Source of the DNA: Clostridiales bacterium
GTDB taxonomy: Bacteria > Bacillota > Clostridia > Oscillospirales > Oscillospiraceae
DNA length: 64,000 nucleotides
Assembly (NCBI GenBank): GCA_019420945.1
Contig: JAHZGF010000042.1
Span: 62,001 to 126,000 of the forward strand
Reading direction: 5' to 3'
Shown here: positions 24,403-32,365 of the stretch, one piece after another
Numbering within the stretch: position 1 is the first letter of the stretch
Layout of the letters: each line of letters begins with the position of its first letter
Translations under genes and position numbers: made by a program
Notes under the pieces: model-generated
The model's input: the letters and a program-made list of their open reading frames with translations, nothing else
The model's database searches: none
Told to the model about the DNA's origin: nothing

Positions 24403-25550
24403 CCCCTTTTTTTCACATTTTCCGCGCTTAGCCGCAGACACAGCCCCAGCAGCAGCCCCACAGTCAGCAGGGAGAGCAGCAGCACATTGCCCCAGTGGGG
24501 GAGGGAACGGGCATACACCGGCTGACTCAGCAGCAGGGCGGATTCCACAGCCCCTGGCAGCAGTTTCAAAGACAGGGAGGCCAAGGCGGCGGAGATGAGG
24601 CCGTGGAGCAGCTTGCCTGCCAGACAGGGCTTCAGTGTCAGACCGGTGCCCCGTAATACGCTCATGGTCTGGCACTGGACACTGAGTCCGCCCCAACCCA
24701 AAAGAAATGCGGCCATGGGAATGCCCCCGGCCCAGTCTCCGGCCGGCAGGGCGGCCACCCCATTGGACAGCTCCAGAAAGCCCCCCAACAGTCGTTTTGC
24801 CCAAGGATAGCTGAGACCCAAAGGGGAAAAAAAGAACGCCAGACCCCGAGCCAGACCGCCCAGAATACCGAATAAGGTCAAAAGTTTCAGGATAACGCCA
24901 AAAAGTATAATAAAGGCGCAGACGTTAAGGACAGCGGTGTAGCTATCCCGTACTGACTCAGTAAAGACCGCAGCAGGGCTGATATTCCGGGCCGTCCAGA
25001 GGGCATGAACCGGGGCGGTACGGGATTCCGGCCCGTTTGGATAAAACCGGAAAATCAGCCCCACCAGCAGGGCAGATACCATATGGACGGCCATCAACAG
25101 CAGACCGATTCTGGGGCTGCCGAAGATACCGGCCCCCACTACGCCCAATAAAAAGGCCGGGCCGGAATTGTTGCAGAACCCCAGCAGCCGCTCTGCCTCA
25201 GACCGGGAACACTGGCCGTTTTTGTAGAGCTCCGCCGCCGTTCTGGCCCCCACCGGATAGCCCCCGATGAGTCCCAGCACCAGGGCCGAGGCGCAGTTTC
25301 CGTTGACCCGGAACAGGGGCTGCATGATTCCTTCCACCAGCCGGCCCGGATACTCCGCCAGACCCAGCCCCACAATCAGGGAGGACACCACAAAGAAGGG
25401 GAACAGGGAGGGGAGAATTACATTGCCGCACAGAGCTAAGCCGTCCTTTCCGGCGCTGATGATCTCCTCCGGCCAGACCATCAGCCCAGCCAGAGCGGCC
25501 AGCAAGGCGCACCCCAACAGCAGATCCCGCAGTTTCAGCTTCCAAACCAT
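24375..25550 (-). CDS. ylbJ: Sporulation integral membrane protein YlbJ/SpoVV family
   Basis: The 391-residue polytopic protein belongs to the nucleoside-recognition (Gate) domain family as represented by YlbJ. In Bacillus that protein (renamed SpoVV) moves dipicolinic acid across the outer forespore membrane. Family features are the N-terminal pore region GNVILPSLFPFFVVSSLIVGLG, then PLFRVNGNCASALVLGLIGGYPVGARTAAELYKNG with the following EAERLLGFCNNSGPAFLLG, and a repeat-related second half (LSNGVAALPAGDW). About eight to ten membrane helices are expected. The start is ATG 25550. Its ribosome binding site GAGGTG lies inside a perfect hairpin. The presence of spoIIA-sigF in the window supports a sporulation role. 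Confidence 0.85.
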   Translation of the reverse strand: MVWKLKLRDLLLGCALLAALAGLMVWPEEIISAGKDGLALCGNVILPSLFPFFVVSSLIVGLGLAEYPGRLVEGIMQPLFRVNGNCASALVLGLIGGYPVGARTAAELYKNGQCSRSEAERLLGFCNNSGPAFLLGVVGAGIFGSPRIGLLLMAVHMVSALLVGLIFRFYPNGPESRTAPVHALWTARNISPAAVFTESVRDSYTAVLNVCAFIILFGVILKLLTLFGILGGLARGLAFFFSPLGLSYPWAKRLLGGFLELSNGVAALPAGDWAGGIPMAAFLLGWGGLSVQCQTMSVLRGTGLTLKPCLAGKLLHGLISAALASLSLKLLPGAVESALLLSQPVYARSLPHWGNVLLLSLLTVGLLLGLCLRLSAENVKKRGGNPRRGKL

Positions 25551-25551
25551 A

Positions 25552-25590
25552 AACAACACCTCACGCAATAGGTATGCGTGAGGTGTTGTT
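25552..25590 (-). promoter_or_regulatory. 16-bp hairpin that contains the ylbJ ribosome binding site
   Basis: AACAACACCTCACGCA (25552-25567) and TGCGTGAGGTGTTGTT (25575-25590) are a perfect inverted repeat around seven bases. On the minus strand the 3' arm holds GAGGTG and ends one base before the ylbJ ATG. It could terminate nrdG transcripts or block ylbJ translation. Confidence 0.75.
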
Positions 25591-25666
25591 GGTTTGCCTG
25601 GATGTCAAATCTTTTCCATGAGAGACGGATGGTTGGTCTGGCAAAATTCAGGGTACGGAGAGGATA

Positions 25667-26206
25667 TCAGTTCTCCTCCTGATTGTCCGGGTCCCAGAGC
25701 ACCACCGAATCTGTCTGCTTGGAGGCTGTTACATCGATGATCCGCTGATTCCGGGAACCCTTGAAGCGCAGAGTCAGGTCCTTTTCACTCTGGTGAAATT
25801 CTCCGTCCACCAGAATGTCAATATAGGACAGCAGCTCCCGGGTGATCTCCCAATCTCCCAGCCGTCCGGCCAGGATGTCCTTTTCATAGTCGTATCCGGT
25901 GTAGCACCAGACGGATTTTTCCGGATATGTCTCCCGGATGCGCCGCATCAGCGGCAGCAAGGCCTTCTGATTTTCCGGTTCAAAGGGTTCGCCCCCCAGC
26001 AGGGAAAATCCCCGAATGTACCAGGGCTTCAGATAGGCGATGATCTGATCCTCCACTTCCGGGGTGAAGGGCTTACCATAGTTGAAATCCCAGGCTTCGG
26101 CGTTGAAGCAGCCCTTGCAGTGATGGGTGCAGCCGGAGACAAACAGGCTGACGCGAACTCCGGGGCCATTGGCCACGTCGTAGGATTTGATGGTGGCGTA
26201 ATTCAT
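25667..26206 (-). CDS. nrdG: Anaerobic ribonucleoside-triphosphate reductase activating protein
   Basis: NrdG is the radical SAM enzyme that installs the glycyl radical on the class III reductase NrdD. The 179-residue protein has the family's CxxxCxxC cluster motif as CTHHCKGC, followed by FNAEAWDF. GFSLLGGEPFEPEN is the SAM-binding GGE motif. The start ATG 26206 follows GGGAGGAG; a longer open frame upstream runs into the EamA gene and is spurious. NrdD, the partner, is not in this window, so the two are unlinked or nrdD lies elsewhere. The gene has its own promoter and points to anaerobic growth. Confidence 0.92.
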   Translation of the reverse strand: MNYATIKSYDVANGPGVRVSLFVSGCTHHCKGCFNAEAWDFNYGKPFTPEVEDQIIAYLKPWYIRGFSLLGGEPFEPENQKALLPLMRRIRETYPEKSVWCYTGYDYEKDILAGRLGDWEITRELLSYIDILVDGEFHQSEKDLTLRFKGSRNQRIIDVTASKQTDSVVLWDPDNQEEN

Positions 26207-26231
26207 GGGAACTCCTCCCTGTCTACTACAT

Positions 26232-26261
26232 ATTGTACCAAATATAGCACAATAGATACAA
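26232..26261 (-). promoter_or_regulatory. Promoter of nrdG
   Basis: On the minus strand TTGTAT (26256-26261) and TACAAT (26232-26237) are spaced 18 bp apart. Confidence 0.6.
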
Positions 26262-26277
26262 GATAGCAAGGGAGACT

Positions 26278-27180
26278 TTATGCGGCTGTCGGCTTGCGTT
26301 CCGGCAGGCTGAGCAGCATCAGCATGACAAAGATGCAGATGAAGCCCAGAGCATCCCAGAAGGTGAAGGGACTGCCCAGCAGCAGGGTGCTGATGAGGGC
26401 GGCAGCCACCGGCTCGGCAAAGCTGTAAAGGCTGGCCTTTTGGGGACCGATCAGTTTGACTCCCTGCATATAGCAGCTGAAGGCCAGGATATTTCCGATG
26501 AGCACCACTCCGGCGATGCCCAGAATGCCGATAGCGTTGGGTACATAGCCCATGGTCCAGGGGCGGAATATCAGCAGGAACAGGGTGCCGCCCATGAGGA
26601 AGGCCCAGCCCTGGAGCATGGGGGTACCAAATTGCCGCTGCAGGTTCTTGGGCCACATGTTATAGATCACTACGCAGACGGCGCTGAGTACGCCGGAGCC
26701 CAGGGCGATAGGGGATATGGCCAGATCAGTAAAACTGCCGTGGGTAGTCAATAAAAACACTCCGGCCAGGGCCAGCACAATAGAACCCACCTCGGCAATT
26801 TGGGGCCAGCGGCGGCCGGAGATGCAGGTGATGCCCAGCACCATCACCGGAAACAGATCCTGCAAAATGGTGGCCACCCCGGCAGTGGAGTGCTGAATGG
26901 TGAAGAAGTAGAGGAACTGGCAGGCGCTCACACCCGCCAGGCCGTAGATCACCAGATCGATGGCATTGCGGCGGGTCTTCCAGGGAGCGAAAAGTTGCTT
27001 TCGGTTCCGGATCAGGAAGAAGAGGCACATCAGCACTCCGGCGCAAAAGAGACGGATGGGCACCAGCCAGGTGGAGTCCATCCCCTGACGGGAGAACAGG
27101 TATTGGCCGATGCAGCCGGAGACCCCCCAGCAGGTGCCGCCAAAGGAGGTCAGCAGGGCCCCCTTTACACGATTAGACAT
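26278..27180 (-). CDS. EamA/DMT-superfamily transporter
   Basis: This drug/metabolite transporter of 300 residues has ten predicted membrane helices in two EamA repeats. The N-terminal copy starts LLTSFGGTCWGVSGCIGQYL. The second, from about residue 150, includes GSGVLSAVCVVIYNMW and ends with the family's C-terminal pattern YSFAEPVAAALISTLLLGSPFTFWDALGFICIF. Members export amino acids, nucleosides or metabolites; the substrate cannot be deduced. The start ATG 27180 has AAGGAAGG upstream. A promoter overlapping the clpB terminator drives it. A second, unrelated-looking EamA gene lies at 58 kb. Confidence 0.9.
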   Translation of the reverse strand: MSNRVKGALLTSFGGTCWGVSGCIGQYLFSRQGMDSTWLVPIRLFCAGVLMCLFFLIRNRKQLFAPWKTRRNAIDLVIYGLAGVSACQFLYFFTIQHSTAGVATILQDLFPVMVLGITCISGRRWPQIAEVGSIVLALAGVFLLTTHGSFTDLAISPIALGSGVLSAVCVVIYNMWPKNLQRQFGTPMLQGWAFLMGGTLFLLIFRPWTMGYVPNAIGILGIAGVVLIGNILAFSCYMQGVKLIGPQKASLYSFAEPVAAALISTLLLGSPFTFWDALGFICIFVMLMLLSLPERKPTAA

Positions 27181-27240
27181 TGAAAAATACCTTCCTTTCG
27201 GCGTCTTGGTGCAGGACGCGCAGATATCTGACAATGGGAC

Positions 27241-27269
27241 ATTATAGCAAAGCCCCCGAAGGACTGCAA
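27241..27269 (-). promoter_or_regulatory. EamA promoter nested in the clpB terminator
   Basis: On the minus strand TTGCAG (27264-27269, in the terminator loop) and TATAAT (27241-27246) are spaced 17 bp apart. Confidence 0.6.
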
Positions 27270-27283
27270 GAGTCCTCCGGGGG
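27253..27283 (-). terminator. Terminator after clpB
   Basis: CCCCCGAAGGACT / AGTCCTCCGGGGG form a 13-bp stem with one mismatch around GCAAG. The minus-strand tail is CTTTGCT. Confidence 0.75.
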
Positions 27284-27308
27284 TAATTCGCTGATTCAGA
27301 CAGCAGGT

Positions 27309-29903
27309 TTATTCCACTGCCAACTCGCCGTTTTTCACGGTGACGGTGAGGGTAGCGTTGGGGGCCACATCCCCGGCAATCAGCTTCCGGGCGATGAGGG
27401 TTTCCACCGTGTGCTGGACATACCGGCGCAGAGGCCGGGCGCCAAAGGCGGGGTCGTAGCTGCGGTCGATGATCTCCTCCTTGGCCTCGTCGGTGAGCTG
27501 GACAGACAGCTCCTGGGGCTCCAGACGGCGGTTCAGATCCTGCACCAGCAGGTCGATGATGCCGGTGATGTTTTCCCGGGTCAGAGGCTTGTAGAAGACA
27601 ATCTCGTCCAGACGATTCAGGAACTCAGGCCGGAAGGAGCGCTTCAGCAGCTCCTCCACCTGGTTCCGGGCGGTTTCGCTGATGCTGCCGTCGGGCTCGA
27701 TGCCATCCAGCAGGAATTGAGAGCCCAGGTTGGAGGTCAGAATGATAATGGTGTTCTTGAAGTCCACGGTGCGGCCTTGGCTGTCGGTAATCCGGCCGTC
27801 GTCCAGCACCTGGAGCAACACGTTGAACACGTCGGGGTGGGCCTTTTCCACCTCATCAAAGAGCACCACAGAGTAGGGCTTGCGCCGGACAGCCTCGGTG
27901 AGCTGGCCGCCCTCCTCATAGCCCACATATCCGGGAGGGGCGCCAATGAGCCGGGACACGGAGTACTTCTCCATGTATTCGCTCATATCGATGCGTACCA
28001 GGTTGCGCTCGTCATCAAACAGGGTAGCTGCCAGGGTCTTGGCCAGCTCGGTCTTGCCCACGCCGGTGGGACCCAGGAACAGGAAGGAGCCGATGGGCCG
28101 ATCCGGGTCCTGAATACCAGCCCGGGACCGCAGGATAGCTTCCGCCACCCGGCTCACGGCCTCGTCCTGGCCGATGACCCGCTGGTGCAGGATATCCTCC
28201 AGATGGAGCAGCTTTTCCCGCTCGCCCTCCATCAGTTTGGCTACGGGGATGCCGGTCCAGCGCTCCACAATCCGGGCAATTTCCTCCTCAGTTACTGCGT
28301 TGCGCAGCAGGGAGGACTGCTTGCCCTGAGCTGCCAGCCGCTCTTCCTCCTCCAGCTGACGCTGGAGCTGAGGCAGCTGGCTGTACTGGATGGCACCGGC
28401 CTTTTCGTAGTCATAGTTGCGCTGGGCCAGTTCCAGCTGCTGCTTGGCCTGCTCGATCTGCTTGCGCAGCTCCTGGACCTTGCCGATGGCGTTCTTTTCA
28501 TTCTCCCACTGGCTCTTGCGGGCGTTAAAGTCCTCCCGCATGTCCGCCAGCTCCTTCTGGAGCTCCGCCAGACGGGCCTTGGAGCGCTCGTCCTCCTCCT
28601 TCTTCAGGGCGGATTCCTCAATCTCCAGCTGAATGATCTTACGGGAGATTACATCCAGTTCCGTGGGCATGGAGTCCATCTCAGTGCGGATCAGAGCGCA
28701 GGCCTCATCCACCAGGTCGATGGCCTTATCCGGCAGGAACCGGTCGGTGATATAGCGGTTGGACAGGGTGGCGGCGGCAATGATGGCGTTGTCCTGAATT
28801 TTCACGCCGTGATACACCTCATAGCGCTCCTTCAGACCACGCAGAATGGCGATGGTATCCTCCACCGTGGGCTCCGCCACCAGGACGGGCTGGAACCGCC
28901 GCTCCAGGGCGGCGTCCTTCTCGATATACTGGCGGTACTCGTTCAGGGTGGTAGCGCCAATGCAGTGCAGCTCGCCCCGGGCCAGCATGGGCTTCAGCAG
29001 GTTGCCGGCGTCCATGCTGCCTTCGGTTTTGCCGGCACCCACAATGGTGTGCAGCTCATCGATGAACAGAATGATGCGGCCTTCGCTCTTCTTGACCTCT
29101 TCCAGTACGGCCTTCAGCCGCTCCTCAAATTCGCCCCGGTACTTGGCACCGGCAATCAGGGCGCCCATATCCAGGGAGAAGATGGTCTTGTCGGTCAAAC
29201 TCTTGGGCACGTCACCGCTGACAATTCGCTGGGCCAGCCCCTCGGCAATGGCGGTTTTGCCCACGCCGGGCTCACCGATCAGCACCGGGTTGTTCTTGGT
29301 TTTCCGGGACAGAATGCGAATCACATTGCGGATCTCATCATCCCGGCCGATCACCGGGTCCAGCTTCTGGGCCCGGGCCCGCTCCACCAGGTCGGTGCCG
29401 TATTTCTTCAGGGCGTCATAGGTCTCCTCCGGGTTGTCGGAGGTCACCCGCTGGTTGCCACGAATGGCGGACAGAGCCTGCATCAGCTTTTCCTTGGTGA
29501 TCTGATAGGTCTGGAAGAGCTGCTTCAAAGAGCTGTCGGCGCTGTCCAGCAGGCCCAGCAGCAGATGCTCCACGGACACATACTCGTCCTTCATGCCGGA
29601 GGCCACGGACTGGGCGGCCTGCAAAGCCCGGTCCACATCCCGGGAGACGTAGACCTTGCCGGCCTCATGACCGGAGCCGGAGACCCGGGGTTGCTTCTCT
29701 ACCTCCGCCTTGGCGGCGGCCCGGAAGCTGGCCATGGTGACTCCAGTCTGCTCCAGCAGCTGGGAGGACAGCCCCTGAGGATCCGCCACCAGGGCATAGA
29801 GCAGATGGCACTGCTCGATCTGGGGACTTCCATATTCTGTTGCCGTGGCCTGAGCGGTCTGCAGGACCTCGGTGGATTTTTGCGTATAGTTCAGTTGACT
29901 CAT
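27309..29903 (-). CDS. clpB: ATP-dependent disaggregase ClpB
   Basis: ClpB is a hexameric AAA+ machine that resolubilises aggregated proteins with DnaK. The 864-residue product has the N-terminal Clp-N repeats, the first AAA+ domain with GEPGVGKT (about residue 200) and the second with GPTGVGKT (about 600). Between them lies the long coiled-coil middle domain ([23 protein letters not shown]) that separates ClpB from ClpA/ClpC. The start ATG 29903 follows AGGAGG by ten bases; a nearer in-frame TTG is too close. A perfect CIRCE element in the promoter region indicates HrcA control and heat-shock induction. Confidence 0.97.
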   Translation of the reverse strand: MSQLNYTQKSTEVLQTAQATATEYGSPQIEQCHLLYALVADPQGLSSQLLEQTGVTMASFRAAAKAEVEKQPRVSGSGHEAGKVYVSRDVDRALQAAQSVASGMKDEYVSVEHLLLGLLDSADSSLKQLFQTYQITKEKLMQALSAIRGNQRVTSDNPEETYDALKKYGTDLVERARAQKLDPVIGRDDEIRNVIRILSRKTKNNPVLIGEPGVGKTAIAEGLAQRIVSGDVPKSLTDKTIFSLDMGALIAGAKYRGEFEERLKAVLEEVKKSEGRIILFIDELHTIVGAGKTEGSMDAGNLLKPMLARGELHCIGATTLNEYRQYIEKDAALERRFQPVLVAEPTVEDTIAILRGLKERYEVYHGVKIQDNAIIAAATLSNRYITDRFLPDKAIDLVDEACALIRTEMDSMPTELDVISRKIIQLEIEESALKKEEDERSKARLAELQKELADMREDFNARKSQWENEKNAIGKVQELRKQIEQAKQQLELAQRNYDYEKAGAIQYSQLPQLQRQLEEEERLAAQGKQSSLLRNAVTEEEIARIVERWTGIPVAKLMEGEREKLLHLEDILHQRVIGQDEAVSRVAEAILRSRAGIQDPDRPIGSFLFLGPTGVGKTELAKTLAATLFDDERNLVRIDMSEYMEKYSVSRLIGAPPGYVGYEEGGQLTEAVRRKPYSVVLFDEVEKAHPDVFNVLLQVLDDGRITDSQGRTVDFKNTIIILTSNLGSQFLLDGIEPDGSISETARNQVEELLKRSFRPEFLNRLDEIVFYKPLTRENITGIIDLLVQDLNRRLEPQELSVQLTDEAKEEIIDRSYDPAFGARPLRRYVQHTVETLIARKLIAGDVAPNATLTVTVKNGELAVE

Positions 29904-30018
29904 AACGGTCAAACCTCCTTTCGGGAGGATATTTCGCCTCCCGTTCCTTTTTGTTTGGTCTCAGTATAGGTCGAGAGTGTGAACAAATTGTGAACACAAG
30001 GTGACGCCAATGTAAATT

Positions 30019-30045
30019 TTAGCACTCTTGATGTGCGAGTGCTAA
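30019..30045. promoter_or_regulatory. CIRCE element (HrcA operator)
   Basis: TTAGCACTC-N9-GAGTGCTAA is present with no mismatch. It overlaps the clpB -10 box and lies 12 bp from the -35 of the divergent gene at 30122. Confidence 0.97.
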
Positions 30046-30072
30046 CATATCTGAGATTGCTCCCGGCATCAA
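30044..30072 (-). promoter_or_regulatory. Promoter of clpB
   Basis: On the minus strand TTGATG (30067-30072) and TATGTT (30044-30049) are spaced 17 bp apart, and the CIRCE begins within the -10. Confidence 0.55.
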
Positions 30073-30086
30073 AGCTGTGATACAAT
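30057..30086 (+). promoter_or_regulatory. Promoter of the TIGR04076-like gene
   Basis: TTGCTC (30057-30062) and TACAAT (30081-30086) are spaced 18 bp apart. It overlaps the divergent clpB promoter face to face. Confidence 0.55.
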
Positions 30087-30121
30087 AAATCTGATCAAAA
30101 GCTGTTTGGGAGGCGTTTTCC

Positions 30122-30481
30122 ATGAGAGACCGTACCTTTGTCAACCACACCGTTCGCATTACCGTAGTAAAAGTGGCCTGTTACACCGATCTGGGGGAGA
30201 AGTATGCCCAGTACCGGCCCGGAGCGGATCGGGGTACCGTGGTGCCCTGTAACTTTTTCAAGGAGGGGATGACCTTCACTGTCCAGCTGGACCCCTTTGG
30301 CAACTGCAAGCCCGAGGGATTCTGCGACTGGGCCTGGGCGGACATCTGGAAAGACCTGCTGCTTTGCTGTGACCGGGCGGGCTTCTGTAACGAGGGGGAG
30401 ATTGAGACCCTGCCGCCTCACTTTACCTGCTGCACCGATGGCCTGCGGCCGGTGACCTTTATGATTGAGGCCCTTTCCTGA
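30122..30481 (+). CDS. TIGR04076-like cysteine-containing protein
   Basis: This 119-residue cytoplasmic protein has an N-terminal strand IRITVVKVACYTDLG, a central KEGMTFTVQLDPFGNCKPEGFCDWAWADIW, and a Cys-rich C-terminal half (LLLCCDRAGFCNEG, HFTCCTDGLRPVTF). The pattern of 'G-x-x-F-x-V ... P-x-G-F-C-x-W-A-W' with 'C-C-T-D-G-L-R-P-V-x-F' at the end matches the uncharacterised TIGR04076 family. Up to nine cysteines suggest metal or cluster binding, but that is an inference. GGGAGG lies six bases before ATG 30122. It diverges from clpB across a perfect CIRCE, so heat-shock control is possible but not certain. Confidence 0.75.
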   Translation: MRDRTFVNHTVRITVVKVACYTDLGEKYAQYRPGADRGTVVPCNFFKEGMTFTVQLDPFGNCKPEGFCDWAWADIWKDLLLCCDRAGFCNEGEIETLPPHFTCCTDGLRPVTFMIEALS

Positions 30482-30497
30482 TTATTTCAATTCAATA

Positions 30498-30538
30498 AAA
30501 TGCGCCGGCGTCCCTGGGCAAGGGCAGCCGGCGCATTT
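30498..30538. terminator. Bidirectional terminator between the TIGR04076-like gene and deoC
   Basis: AAATGCGCCGGC / GCCGGCGCATTT flank a 17-base loop between convergent genes. Confidence 0.75.
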
Positions 30539-30548
30539 AGGACTGTAT

Positions 30549-31211
30549 TCAGTTATCTTCCTCTGCTTTGACCAGCTTGACAATGCGGCTGGTGCCCAGC
30601 CGGTCCGCCCCCAGGGCCAGGAAGTCCGCCCCGTCTTGGAGGGTGGAGATCCCGCCGGCGGCCTTGATTTTGACCTGAGGGCCCACATGCTGGGCGAAGA
30701 GGGCCACATCTTCCCGGGTGGCTCCTCCGGTGGAGAAGCCGGTGGAGGTCTTGATGTAGTCGGCCCCAGCCTCGGTAACGATCTGACACATACGGATTTT
30801 CTCTGCTTCCGTCAGCAGGCAGGTCTCGATGATGACTTTCAAAAGCTTGCCCTGGCAGCTTTGTTTCACCTGACGGATTTCCTCCAGCAGATCGGACCAG
30901 CGGCCGTCCTTGACCCAGCCCAGATTGATGACCATGTCAATTTCGTCAGCGCCGTTTTGGACCGCGTCAGCAGCCTCAAAGGCCTTGACGGCGGTGGTGG
31001 AGTAGCCGTTGGGGAAGCCGATGACGGTGCACACCGGAATCCGGCCCGCCAGATAGTGGGCACACTGGGCCACATAGGAGGGGGGAACGCACACCGAGGC
31101 GGTATGGTAGTGCAGCGCCTCATCGCAGAGAGCCTGCATCTCCGGCCAGGTGGCGTCCTGCCGCAGCAGCGTGTGGTCCACATGGGACAGCAGTTGGGAG
31201 TGATCCATCAT
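30549..31211 (-). CDS. deoC: Deoxyribose-phosphate aldolase
   Basis: DeoC splits 2-deoxyribose-5-phosphate into acetaldehyde and glyceraldehyde-3-phosphate in nucleoside salvage. The 220-residue TIM barrel shows the N-terminal [10 protein letters not shown], the phosphate-binding [13 protein letters not shown], the acidic EIDMVINLG and the Schiff-base lysine in [15 protein letters not shown] (about residue 155). ATG 31211 and the next codon (31208) are both possible starts after AAAGGA; the open frame upstream runs through cdd and is spurious. It diverges from cdd with only 29 bases between start codons, pairing two nucleoside catabolism genes. Confidence 0.95.
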   Translation of the reverse strand: MMDHSQLLSHVDHTLLRQDATWPEMQALCDEALHYHTASVCVPPSYVAQCAHYLAGRIPVCTVIGFPNGYSTTAVKAFEAADAVQNGADEIDMVINLGWVKDGRWSDLLEEIRQVKQSCQGKLLKVIIETCLLTEAEKIRMCQIVTEAGADYIKTSTGFSTGGATREDVALFAQHVGPQVKIKAAGGISTLQDGADFLALGADRLGTSRIVKLVKAEEDN

Positions 31212-31240
31212 GATAATCATCCTTTCGGGAGGTATTCCAT

Positions 31241-31633
31241 ATGACACAGCGTGAACTGGTCCAGAAGGCGCTGGATATGCGCCAATATTCCTACGCCCCC
31301 TATTCCAATTTCCGGGTAGGAGCGGCTTTAGAGTGCGACGACGGCACGGTGTATGGGGGCTGCAACGTGGAGAACGCCGCCTACGGCTCAAGTTTCTGCG
31401 CCGAGCGCACCGCCCTGGTGAAGGCGGTCAGCGAGGGCCATCACCGGTTTGTACGGCTGGCGGTGGCGGGGGATTCGGCGGATTACTGCTGGCCCTGCGG
31501 GGCCTGCCGCCAGATGCTCCGGGAGTTCGGCACCGATCTGGAGGTGCTGGTGGCCAACCGGGAGGGGGAGTTTACCGCCCTGACTTTGGCGGAATTGCTG
31601 CCCCACAGCTTTGGGCCGGAAACCATGGCATAA
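31241..31633 (+). CDS. cdd: Cytidine deaminase
   Basis: Cdd deaminates cytidine and deoxycytidine to uridine forms. The 130-residue protein of the homotetrameric class has the substrate loop [10 protein letters not shown], the zinc and catalytic motif [11 protein letters not shown] (Cys and Glu) and the second zinc motif [15 protein letters not shown] lies six bases before ATG 31241. It diverges from deoC, so the pair can channel pyrimidine deoxyribonucleosides into carbon metabolism. Its promoter must lie inside deoC or in the 29-base gap, where I see only a weak GATAAT. Confidence 0.95.
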   Translation: MTQRELVQKALDMRQYSYAPYSNFRVGAALECDDGTVYGGCNVENAAYGSSFCAERTALVKAVSEGHHRFVRLAVAGDSADYCWPCGACRQMLREFGTDLEVLVANREGEFTALTLAELLPHSFGPETMA

Positions 31634-31696
31634 TTGTACCACGCCGCAGGGGAAAAGTCACTGGCCCTTTCTTTTGAGGATGGGCCGTGGTACAAT
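31633..31696. repeat. 11-bp inverted repeat carrying mirrored extended -10 elements
   Basis: ATTGTACCACG (31633-31643) and CGTGGTACAAT (31686-31696) are exact inverse copies 42 bases apart. The right copy reads TGGTACAAT toward the rhomboid gene and is its likely promoter. The left copy reads the same on the minus strand, toward cdd. Confidence 0.6.
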
Positions 31697-31735
31697 ACCA
31701 ATAAATCTTTTCCCGTGCGCAAAGGAGGAAGCGCT

Positions 31736-32299
31736 GTGCTTCGCAAGATTGATTACAATGCCCCGGTGGCCCTCTCACTGGCTATCGTGTCATTTTTGGT
31801 GCTCTGCCTGAGTTGGGTCACCGACGGACTCACCACCCGGCTGCTGTTCTGTGTCTATGGCTCACCCTGGACGGACCCGCTGACCTATGTGCGGCTGTTT
31901 GGCCATGTGCTGGGCCATGCGGATCTGAGCCACTACATGGGCAATATGATGCTTCTGTTGCTGGTGGGCCCCATGGTGGAGGAATTTTACGGCAGTGGGC
32001 GGCTGCTGCTGATGTGCGCCGTTACGGCAGTTGTCACCGGCCTGGTGGATATGGTGTTCTTTCCCACCACCGCCCTGCTGGGAGCCAGCGGCCTGGTGTT
32101 CATGATGATTATCCTGGCCTCCATGGTCAGCTACCGGAAGGGAAAAATTCCCCTGACCTTCTTCTTCGTGGCGGCCATGTACCTGGGTCAGGAGATCTAT
32201 AACGCCATCTTTGCCGCCGACGATATCTCCCAGCTTACCCATATTATTGGCGGCGCCCTGGGCTTGATTTTCGGGCTCACCATGCGCAGGGGCAGATAA
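31736..32299 (+). CDS. Rhomboid-family intramembrane serine protease
   Basis: This 187-residue membrane protein has the rhomboid fold: six helices, HADLSHYMGNMMLLLLVGPMVE (the conserved H-x3-H-x2-N helix), and the catalytic serine in LLGASGLVF (Ser118). The partner histidine is in LTHIIGGALGLIFG (His169). It lacks extra domains. Rhomboids cleave membrane-spanning substrates within the bilayer; substrates here are unknown. GTG 31736 is preferred because AAAGGAGG lies six bases upstream; the frame remains open further upstream into the promoter. It probably uses the extended -10 at 31688-31696 and ends at a bidirectional terminator. Confidence 0.88.
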   Translation: MLRKIDYNAPVALSLAIVSFLVLCLSWVTDGLTTRLLFCVYGSPWTDPLTYVRLFGHVLGHADLSHYMGNMMLLLLVGPMVEEFYGSGRLLLMCAVTAVVTGLVDMVFFPTTALLGASGLVFMMIILASMVSYRKGKIPLTFFFVAAMYLGQEIYNAIFAADDISQLTHIIGGALGLIFGLTMRRGR

Positions 32300-32309
32300 T
32301 AAAACAGAA

Positions 32310-32345
32310 AACCGGCCTGCGACATTTGAATGTCGCAGGCCGGTT
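32310..32345. terminator. Bidirectional terminator between the rhomboid gene and livF
   Basis: AACCGGCCTGCGACA / TGTCGCAGGCCGGTT form a perfect 15-bp stem flanked by A-rich and T-rich tails between convergent units. Confidence 0.9.
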
Positions 32346-32365
32346 TTTATGTTGTTGAAACGGAT

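Noticed and set aside
27180..29969. Long plus-strand frame across clpB.
   Set aside because: It is antisense to ClpB and begins in an intergenic region with no ribosome binding site.
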